From Alistipes sp. (lineage in GTDB: Bacteria > Bacteroidota > Bacteroidia > Bacteroidales > Rikenellaceae), in contig JAGBTW010000157.1 in NCBI GenBank assembly GCA_017631135.1, positions 1 through 13,493 of the forward strand: a stretch of DNA of 13,493 nucleotides, written 5' to 3'. Under the pieces are notes generated by a model that worked only from the letters and a program-made list of their open reading frames with translations, was not told where the DNA came from and made no database searches. Shown piece by piece: positions 8,111 through 13,493 of the stretch (the stretch's first letter is position 1; every line of letters begins with the position of its first letter). A program made the position numbers and the translations under genes.

Positions 8111-8150
8111 TGTAAACAAACTCATATATAAACCTTTAATAACTAATATT

Positions 8151-8516
8151 ATGAAGAAATTTTTTGCGTGTATGGCAGTTGTTGTTTTGGCAACATTGCT
8201 TACAGGTTGCGGTGTGTCGTCTTACCTAACATCAAACATGAACCTCAACCAGACAAATGTGGTGTTGCAGGATAACAACTACCACATCGTAAAGGGTGTA
8301 GAGGCAGAGGTATCTGCAACCTATGTCTTTGGCTTTGGTGGCTTGAGCGAGAAGGCGTTGCGTGGTAATGCCGTAGCAGAGTTGGCAGAGGTGGCTAACC
8401 TCACAGGCTCGCAGGCGTTGATAAATGTTACGCTCAAGGAGGATATTCAGTCTTTTGTTGTCTTGACCAAGCGTACTGTTAGGGCGAAGGGTATAGTTAT
8501 CGAATTTGACGAGTAG
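8151..8516 (+). CDS. Small lipoprotein of unknown function
   Basis: A 121-residue protein with a lipoprotein signal peptide: a Lys-Lys start, a hydrophobic core, then lipobox LTGC with Cys20 as the lipidated residue. Residues after the Cys (GVSSYL) lack the acidic run of the known Bacteroidota surface-export signal, so a periplasm-facing location is more likely than surface display. The mature part is about 100 residues, with conserved-looking features NVVLQDNNYHIVKGVEAEV, an aromatic/glycine patch YVFGFGGLSEKAL and LTGSQALINVTL. I recall similar small lipoproteins in Bacteroidota genomes placed in an uncharacterised DUF (possibly DUF6567), but cannot confirm this. It has its own promoter and is followed by a strong hairpin, so it forms a single-gene unit. 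Function is unknown. Confidence 0.85.
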   Translation: MKKFFACMAVVVLATLLTGCGVSSYLTSNMNLNQTNVVLQDNNYHIVKGVEAEVSATYVFGFGGLSEKALRGNAVAELAEVANLTGSQALINVTLKEDIQSFVVLTKRTVRAKGIVIEFDE

Positions 8517-8595
8517 AAGTAGACTAACGAGCTACAAGCCATACAACCCCAATTTATTGTTAGAAGGGGTTAGATGTGGCCTCGATAAGAAAGAG

Positions 8596-8636
8596 AAAGA
8601 GCGGATGGGATATTTATGTATTCCCATTCGCTCTTT
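8596..8636. terminator. Hairpin terminator between convergent transcription units
   Basis: Left arm AAAGAGCGGATGGGA (8596-8610) pairs with TCCCATTCGCTCTTT (8622-8636) over 15 positions with one G-T wobble and an 11-base loop. On the - strand the stem is followed by a T-rich stretch (TTTCTCTTTCTTATC), fitting a rho-independent terminator for the CoA-transferase gene that ends at 8675. On the + strand the tail is less T-rich but the arm itself ends in TTT, so it may also stop lipoprotein transcription. Confidence 0.8.
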
Positions 8637-8674
8637 GGTTTGAGAGGTCGCAGATGACCACTTATCATAAGAAA

Positions 8675-9964
8675 TTATGCGCGGAGGAAGCCGATGCCGA
8701 AGCGCTCAACTGCTGCGCGCTCCAAATCCTCGCGAACAGATGGGTCGGCGATAGAGATGAGCAACTTCGCGCGCTGTGCCAACGACTTGTTACGCAAGTA
8801 GACGATACCATGCTCCGTAGCGATATACTGCGCCTGGAAGCGTGTAGTAACGACACCCGCACCCTTGGTGAGCGTGGGAACAATCTTCGACTGACCCTTC
8901 GAGGTGATTGAGGGAAGTGCGATGAAGCACTTGCCACCCTCCGACAATGCGCCACCATACATAAAGTCGTGCTGACCACCAACGCCCGAGAAGATGCGCT
9001 CACCAATAGAGTCGGCGCATATCTGACCCGTAAGGTCAATCTCGATAGCCGAGTTCACAGCCATAACCTTGGGGTTTTGGCGTATGTTCTGGGGGTCGTT
9101 TGTCCATGCCACGTCGCGAATAACAACGTCGCGGTTGCCATCCAAGTAGTCGTACAAGCGCTGGCTACCGAGGCAGAGGCATGCTACAGACTTGCCAGGA
9201 TATATCTTCTTCAAAGAGTTGTCGATGATGCCCTTCTGGATAAGGGGCACAACGCCGTCGGTCATAGCCTCGGTGTGGAGACCGAGGTGCTTGTGACCCT
9301 GCAATGCGTCGAGCACAGCATTAGGAATACCACCTACACCAATTTGGAGTGTTGCACCGTCGGGAATCTCGCCCGCGATGTAGTTGCCGATAGCGCGCTC
9401 CACATCGTTGGGCACAACAGTAGGAACCTCAACAAGGGGCTCGTCACCGCGCACCATAGCGTCAATTTTCGAGACATGGATTACGGGGTCACCAAAGGTG
9501 CGAGGCATATACTTATTCACCTGCGCAATGATGACCTTTGAGCACTCGGCAGCCGAGAATGCGAGGTCGGCAGAGACGCCATACGAGCAGTAGCCCTCCT
9601 CGTCAGGCTCCGAGACGTTCAACAACGTAACATCGAGGGGCACCTGACCCGAGCGGAACAAGAAGGGAATCTCGCCCAAGAATGCGGGGATGGTCTGTGC
9701 CACGCCCGAGTTGATGGCATTGCGCAAGTTGTTAGCCACGAAGAAGCTCAATGGCTCGAACGAGTCGCGGAGCTCCGCCTTTGCATAGGGGGCATCGAAG
9801 CGACCGATAGCGAATGCTGTATATACCTTTACGCCACGAAGCTCGGGTGCGCGGTCGGTCATTGCCTGCACCAATACCTCGGGGATAGATGTCGAGCCCT
9901 GGATGTATACCGAGTCGCCCGACTTGATAAGCTTGACGGCTTCAGCCGCACTTACTAAATTCAT
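8675..9964 (-). CDS. Acetyl-CoA hydrolase/transferase family CoA-transferase (4-hydroxybutyrate/acyl-CoA:acetate type)
   Basis: A family I CoA-transferase of 429 residues, the size of the 4-hydroxybutyrate or butyryl-CoA:acetate group rather than the roughly 500-residue succinyl-CoA:acetate group. Counting from the ATG at 9964, the CoA-binding GVGGIPNAV is near 209-217. The catalytic glutamate is probably Glu232 in LHTEAMTDGVV, which forms the glutamyl-CoA thioester. SGVGGQHDFMYGG near 326-338 and ATEHGIVYLR near 382-391 are the other family hallmarks. A GTG at 9970 would add two residues. The enzyme would move CoA between an acyl-CoA and a free acid such as acetate in the cytoplasm. Lying after iorAB and an aminotransferase, it could release the acid from the acyl-CoA made by IOR while conserving the thioester; this substrate is inferred. 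Butyrate or 4-hydroxybutyrate remains an alternative. Confidence 0.92.
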   Translation of the reverse strand: MNLVSAAEAVKLIKSGDSVYIQGSTSIPEVLVQAMTDRAPELRGVKVYTAFAIGRFDAPYAKAELRDSFEPLSFFVANNLRNAINSGVAQTIPAFLGEIPFLFRSGQVPLDVTLLNVSEPDEEGYCSYGVSADLAFSAAECSKVIIAQVNKYMPRTFGDPVIHVSKIDAMVRGDEPLVEVPTVVPNDVERAIGNYIAGEIPDGATLQIGVGGIPNAVLDALQGHKHLGLHTEAMTDGVVPLIQKGIIDNSLKKIYPGKSVACLCLGSQRLYDYLDGNRDVVIRDVAWTNDPQNIRQNPKVMAVNSAIEIDLTGQICADSIGERIFSGVGGQHDFMYGGALSEGGKCFIALPSITSKGQSKIVPTLTKGAGVVTTRFQAQYIATEHGIVYLRNKSLAQRAKLLISIADPSVREDLERAAVERFGIGFLRA

Positions 9965-9982
9965 ACGCACTATTCTTTGAAA

Positions 9983-10009
9983 AGGGCTGTCCTATAGCGG
10001 GGCAGCCCT
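9983..10009 (-). terminator. Terminator-like or attenuator hairpin before the CoA-transferase gene
   Basis: On the - strand a 10-bp stem (bases 10000-10009 with 9983-9992, one G-T wobble, GGGCTG/CAGCCC core, 7-base loop) runs straight into TTTT. The hairpin sits about 20 bases upstream of the CoA-transferase ATG and about 140 bases after the aminotransferase stop. It could end the iorA-iorB-aminotransferase transcript, or act as a leaky attenuator lowering CoA-transferase expression. The short T run makes strong termination uncertain, and I find no TTTG/TAnnTTTG promoter between the hairpin and the start. Confidence 0.5.
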
Positions 10010-10044
10010 ATGGTATGTTCTTAAATAATTTGAATTGTTTTCGT

Positions 10045-10138
10045 TGTCATTCATGAGTGAAACGAAGAATCTCGCGGGTAGCACGACGCTCAATCGTCTC
10101 GTAGACCTCGAGATGCTTCACTTATGTTCAGCATGACA
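10045..10138. repeat. 94-bp imperfect inverted repeat in intergenic DNA
   Basis: The element starts TGTCAT and ends ATGACA. The left arm contains GAAGAATCTCG (10064-10074) and the right arm its near complement CGAGATGCTTC (10109-10119), so about 30 bases at each end pair with a few mismatches. The centre has smaller inverted pieces (GACG...CGTC and GTCT...AGAC). It resembles, from memory, the interspersed TGTCAT-CTGA-GAAG-ATCTCG palindromes seen in intergenic regions of many Bacteroidota and some other genomes. It has no coding capacity and lies between the aminotransferase and CoA-transferase genes. Its family membership needs a genome search; the inverted-repeat structure is directly visible. 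Confidence 0.65.
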
Positions 10139-10147
10139 CGCTAAAGC

Positions 10148-11464
10148 CTAATAGTCCTGGCTAAAGAGTCGGAGACGCTTATCGAGCTCGTCGTACTGAT
10201 AGTCCGAAATCATCGACACGCAACCGCGCAAGCCCTGACGTGAGCTGCCTGTGGGTGCGAGCGTGATAGCCGAGATACCATAGTAGATAAGCTTGTTGAT
10301 AAGCTGCTCACCAGTCATATCTTTATAGCCAAACGTGAAGAAGAAGCCATCCGATACCTCCTGGTCGCAGTCCTTGTCGTAGACGATATGGAAGCCGTTC
10401 TTAATCATAATCTCCTTAACCTTCTGTGCGCGGCGTGCATACTCGCGTGTGCGCTCTACATAGTTGAGCTTGCCGTCGGATGCAGCACGGAACATAGCCG
10501 CCAAGGCGTACTGTGTTGAGTGAGGAACACCCGAAGATAGAGCGTAAAGGATGTTAAAGATGAAGCAGCGGCGGAACTGACCATCGCCACCAAAGAGCTT
10601 CGCAAAGCCCTCGAAGCAGCGGTCTGCCAATGCGGGGTTGATGGCTACGATGGCAACACGCTGACCTGCGTAAGAGAACATCTTTGATGCCGAAAGCAGG
10701 TGCAAGCAGTTGTTGGTATAGCGCGCAACAGAGGGCTGATAGGGTGCCTCAAATGGCTTCGAGCGATCCTCGCGGAAGTCCATGTTGAGGTATGCCAAGT
10801 CCTCGATAACCACTACATCATACTTCGTTGCCATGCGACCGATAATCTCCAACTCCTCCTCGTTGAGGCACATCCATGTGGGGTTGTTGGGGTTAGAGTA
10901 TATCATGCCACTGATGCGACCTGATGAGAGCACCTCCTCGAGTTTTGCCTCGAGAGCCTTGCCGCGGTAGTCGATAACGTCGAACGACTCAACGCGGATG
11001 CCCTGAACCTTACACTGAAGCTTCTGAACGGGGAAACCTGGGTCGATAAAGAGGATAGTGTCGCGATCGTCACGCATCTTCGAGAGTGCTGTAAACGTAG
11101 CGAAGGCACCCTGCATAGAACCCACCGTAGGCACGATGCACACGGGAGGGATGTCGAGGTTGATGAATGCCTTGATGAAGCGCGATGCCTCCTTGGTCAA
11201 GGGCTCGATACCTGTGATGATGGGGTACTTCGAGCCTACGCCAGCGAGCAATGCCTCGTGCTCCGCCTCGATGCCTATCTGCTCGGCAGGTAGACCAGGC
11301 TCGCCAATCTCCATGCGGATGTACTCCACACCCATCTTGGCCTCGATGTCCTTAACGACGCTCACAAACTGACGGATAGATGCCGCGCCAAGCTCCTTGG
11401 CGTTGCGTAGTCCGTTGGCAATACAGATGTTGTCAACGGTCTGCTTGTCTAATGGTCTATCCAT
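10148..11464 (-). CDS. Pyridoxal phosphate-dependent aminotransferase, class I/II
   Basis: A 438-residue fold-type I aminotransferase. Counting from the ATG at 11464: an EIGEPGLP segment at residues 52-59, NPNNPT at 191-196, Asp222 in VVIEDLAYLN (contact to the PLP ring nitrogen), and the Schiff-base lysine Lys261 in LLSASKMFSYAGQRVA. Arg413 in RQGLRGCVSM is a good candidate for binding the substrate carboxylate. The reading frame is open further upstream through iorB, but the ATG at 11464, four bases after the iorB stop, is the sensible start. Tight linkage to iorAB suggests that it makes the 2-oxoacid used by IOR, for example phenylpyruvate, 4-hydroxyphenylpyruvate or indolepyruvate. Specificity cannot be read from the sequence; aspartate or branched-chain substrates are not excluded. 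Confidence 0.92.
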   Translation of the reverse strand: MDRPLDKQTVDNICIANGLRNAKELGAASIRQFVSVVKDIEAKMGVEYIRMEIGEPGLPAEQIGIEAEHEALLAGVGSKYPIITGIEPLTKEASRFIKAFINLDIPPVCIVPTVGSMQGAFATFTALSKMRDDRDTILFIDPGFPVQKLQCKVQGIRVESFDVIDYRGKALEAKLEEVLSSGRISGMIYSNPNNPTWMCLNEEELEIIGRMATKYDVVVIEDLAYLNMDFREDRSKPFEAPYQPSVARYTNNCLHLLSASKMFSYAGQRVAIVAINPALADRCFEGFAKLFGGDGQFRRCFIFNILYALSSGVPHSTQYALAAMFRAASDGKLNYVERTREYARRAQKVKEIMIKNGFHIVYDKDCDQEVSDGFFFTFGYKDMTGEQLINKLIYYGISAITLAPTGSSRQGLRGCVSMISDYQYDELDKRLRLFSQDY

Positions 11465-11468
11465 GCTA

Positions 11469-12050
11469 TTACTTCTTGATAGAGTTTTCATAACCGGCAC
11501 GAACAGCTGCAAGGTTCTTCTCGATAACCTCCTCACCCTTGCGAGCGAAGATACGACGTATACCTGCCTCAATCTTCTCATACTCTATGTCGAGCATGGG
11601 AATAGCAGCACCCAAGAGTACCATGTTTGCAGCCTGAAGGGGTGCGCCCGCCTCCTTTGCCAACTCCTCAACATTGAGCGATACACAGTTGGGAAGTGCA
11701 GCAAGGTGCTTGTTCAACTCCTCCTCTGCGGGGTAGTTAGGAATATTGATGAAGGGCACGTTTGAAGTCACTACCCAGCCATCCTTCTTCAAATACTGCA
11801 AGTAGCGCAAAGCCTCCATAGGCTCGAGCGAGATGATGATGTCGGCACCACCCTTTGCGATAAGGTCTGATGCGATGGGCTCTGTCGAGAGACGCAAGTT
11901 ACTCTGCACGTCGCCACCACGCTGGCTCATGCCGTGAACCTCTGCCTGCTTGATGTTCCAACCCTCGGCCATGGCAGCCTCGCCAATGACCGTTGCAATC
12001 GACAGAATACCCTGTCCGCCGACGCCTGCCAAAATGATATCTTTCTTCAT
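11469..12050 (-). CDS. iorB: Indolepyruvate ferredoxin oxidoreductase, beta subunit
   Basis: IorB is the small subunit of the cytoplasmic, oxygen-sensitive enzyme that converts aryl pyruvates plus CoA into arylacetyl-CoA and CO2 with transfer of electrons to ferredoxin. At 193 residues it has the normal length and corresponds to the gamma domain of 2-oxoacid:ferredoxin oxidoreductases. It starts with MKKDIILAGVGGQGILSIAT, the glycine-rich CoA/nucleotide-binding motif, and EVHGMSQRGGDVQS follows at residues about 37-50, a family hallmark. The gene is 35 bases downstream of iorA and 4 bases before the aminotransferase ATG, so the three are surely cotranscribed. Annotation is firm at family level; which 2-oxoacid is preferred is not visible. 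Confidence 0.95.
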   Translation of the reverse strand: MKKDIILAGVGGQGILSIATVIGEAAMAEGWNIKQAEVHGMSQRGGDVQSNLRLSTEPIASDLIAKGGADIIISLEPMEALRYLQYLKKDGWVVTSNVPFINIPNYPAEEELNKHLAALPNCVSLNVEELAKEAGAPLQAANMVLLGAAIPMLDIEYEKIEAGIRRIFARKGEEVIEKNLAAVRAGYENSIKK

Positions 12051-12085
12051 AATTGTTTCGTGTTATATGTTTAGCATTAGCGGAC

Positions 12086-13492
12086 TTACTCCTTCTTTGC
12101 AGCTGCTGCACGCGCCTTTGCGTGACGCTTTGCTGTCTGGATACACTCGCGACGTGGGATGATAACTGATACACCCTTGTACTCAATCTCCTCGCGCAAG
12201 ATAGACTTGATCTCCTCCATGTTCTTGGGCAGGGGCACAACAACGCGCACATGCTCGGGCTTAACGCCCACGCCACGGCAGATGTCCTCAATCTTGCCTG
12301 TACCTGCAGAGTCCTGACCACCTGTCATACCTGTTGTGAGGTTGTCCGAGATAACAACAACGACATTTGCGTTAGAGTTAACGCAGTCCAAAAGACCTGT
12401 CATACCCGAGTGAGTGAATGTAGAGTCACCGATAACTGCGAATGCGGGGAACTGACCAGCATCCGATGCACCCTTTGCCATGGTGATTGAAGCACCCATC
12501 TCCACGCAAGCGTGCAATGCCTGGAATGGAGGCAATGCGCCAAGTGTGTAGCAACCAATGTCGCCGAAGATGCGAGGATTCTCATACTCTGCAGCCACCT
12601 CGTTCAACGCCTTGTACATGTCGCGGTGACCGCAACCCTGGCACAATGCGGGTGGACGTGCTACAACGATGTCGTCTGCCTCGAGGTTCTCCAAAGCCTC
12701 CATGCCCAATGACTTGCGCACGCTGTCGGGGTTGAGCTCGCCAACGCGTGGTAGGTCACCTGTCAAGCGACCCTTAACCTCAACTGTCGAGGGCACGATA
12801 GCGCGAATCATCTCCTCAACAACGGGCTGACCCTCCTCCATCACGAGGATCTCCTTTGCACCATCCTCGACCATCTTCTCGATAAGTGCGATGGGAAGGG
12901 GATACTGCGAAATCTTGAGCACGCTGCGCTCCTTTGAGTCTGCGGCGTTCTCCATGTAGTAGTTATATGCGATACCTGTGCAGATTACACCACGCTCTGG
13001 GCGAGTACCCTTTGTATAGTGGTTGTACTTCGACTCCATAGATGCCTTCTGAAGGTCGTCCTGCTGAGCGAGCAACTCTACGTAACGCTTCTTTGCGAAT
13101 GCGGGCAACAAAATCCAGCGGCGTACATCCTCGGGACGGTTGATGTCGTTCTGCTTGCGAGGCTCCTCGGTGATGTTTACAACGGCGCGTGAGTGTGCCA
13201 TGCGAGTAGTTACACGCATCAATACGGGGAGCTTAACAGCCTCCGAGAGCTCGAATGCTGCGCGTGTCATGTCGTAAGCCTCCTGCTGGTTCGAGGGCTC
13301 GAAGATAGGCATCATGGCGAACTTACCATAGAAGCGTGAGTCCTGCTCGTTCTGTGATGAGTGCATAGATGGGTCGTCAGCAGCAACAACAACCAAACCA
13401 CCATTAACACCAGTCATTGCAGAGTTAACGAATGGGTCGGCAGCCACGTTCATACCCACGTGCTTCATACACACGAGGGCACGCTTGCCCAT
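12086..13492 (-). CDS. iorA: Indolepyruvate ferredoxin oxidoreductase, alpha subunit (5' truncated by window)
   Basis: This is the thiamine-pyrophosphate subunit. About 468 residues are visible; the N-terminal pyrimidine-domain start (some 60 residues) lies beyond the window, so the Met at the edge is not the true start. The visible N-terminal part (GVNGGLVVVAADDPSMHSSQNEQDSR) is typical IorA. The TPP domain begins with CQGCGHRDMYKAL (about 310-322) and continues with FGDIGCYTLG and the GDSTFTHSGMTGLLDCVN...SDN block, which holds the Mg2+-TPP motif. The protein ends shortly after SVIIPRRECIQTAKRH with an Ala/Lys-rich tail. The C-terminal double [4Fe-4S] ferredoxin domain of archaeal IorA, with its CxxCxxCxxxCP repeats, is absent. 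It heads the operon with iorB, the aminotransferase and, after a gap, the CoA-transferase. Confidence 0.95.
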   Translation of the reverse strand: MGKRALVCMKHVGMNVAADPFVNSAMTGVNGGLVVVAADDPSMHSSQNEQDSRFYGKFAMMPIFEPSNQQEAYDMTRAAFELSEAVKLPVLMRVTTRMAHSRAVVNITEEPRKQNDINRPEDVRRWILLPAFAKKRYVELLAQQDDLQKASMESKYNHYTKGTRPERGVICTGIAYNYYMENAADSKERSVLKISQYPLPIALIEKMVEDGAKEILVMEEGQPVVEEMIRAIVPSTVEVKGRLTGDLPRVGELNPDSVRKSLGMEALENLEADDIVVARPPALCQGCGHRDMYKALNEVAAEYENPRIFGDIGCYTLGALPPFQALHACVEMGASITMAKGASDAGQFPAFAVIGDSTFTHSGMTGLLDCVNSNANVVVVISDNLTTGMTGGQDSAGTGKIEDICRGVGVKPEHVRVVVPLPKNMEEIKSILREEIEYKGVSVIIPRRECIQTAKRHAKARAAAAKKE

Positions 13493-13493
13493 G

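Noticed and set aside
8545..8571. AACCCC...GGGGTT stem after the lipoprotein gene
   Set aside because: Only six pairs with a 15-base loop and no T run; the hairpin at 8596-8636 is far better.
8576..9541. Two + strand open frames of 111 and 190 codons (8576-8911, 8969-9541)
   Set aside because: They lie opposite the CoA-transferase, whose frame carries all family motifs; the first also runs through the terminator hairpin.
11465..11581. N-terminal extension of the aminotransferase by 39 residues
   Set aside because: It overlaps iorB in another frame, is Arg/Leu-rich without family similarity, and the ATG at 11464 gives a normal-length enzyme.
1..13493. Defence system, prophage, CRISPR array or IS element
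   Set aside because: Both strands were read for transposase, nuclease, Cas, toxin-antitoxin and phage genes and for spaced direct repeats; none was seen.

Overview
The window looks like chromosomal DNA from a Bacteroidota, most likely a gut Bacteroidales of moderate GC; Rikenellaceae/Alistipes-like is a guess from memory of gene order and codon style, not a computed result. The supports are the murC-ftsQ-ftsA-ftsZ order, a GldE-type CNNM/CBS protein next to a phosphopantetheinyl transferase, general lack of clear Shine-Dalgarno sequences, and a promoter matching the Bacteroidota consensus (TTTG, 20 bases, TAnnTTTG) at 8079-8110.

Left block (2-8021, + strand): the end of a division and cell wall cluster. 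It holds the C-terminal part of murC, then ftsQ, ftsA and ftsZ, followed without an obvious break by gldE, an Sfp-type phosphopantetheinyl transferase and a MATE efflux transporter. Gaps are 1 to about 36 bases and gldE overlaps the transferase gene by 14 bases, so the block probably reads as one long transcript. MurC makes UDP-MurNAc-Ala, FtsZ forms the division ring, FtsA tethers it to the membrane, and FtsQ is the periplasmic divisome scaffold. FtsQ carries an extra charged helical segment, and FtsZ has unusual residues in its T7 catalytic loop.

Middle (8022-8674): a 129-base intergenic region with a C9 tract and a consensus-matching promoter, then a short lipoprotein gene with its own transcription unit. 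A strong 15-bp hairpin at 8596-8636 lies between the convergent blocks.

Right block (13492 down to 8675, - strand): iorA (5' end outside the window), iorB, a class I/II aminotransferase and a family I CoA-transferase. Together these would transaminate an (aromatic) amino acid to a 2-oxoacid, oxidatively decarboxylate it to an acyl-CoA with reduction of a low-potential carrier, and release the free acid by moving CoA to acetate or a similar acceptor. This is a coherent fermentation route for making arylacetates, but substrate and physiology are inferred. The 177 bases between the last two genes hold a 94-bp imperfect inverted repeat and a terminator-like hairpin just before the CoA-transferase start.

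No rRNA, tRNA, CRISPR array, IS element or phage gene was found. Most of the window is ordinary core genome; the points worth a second look are the FtsZ T7 loop, the FtsQ insertion, the ior/aminotransferase/CoA-transferase cluster with an IorA lacking its ferredoxin domain, and the intergenic repeat.
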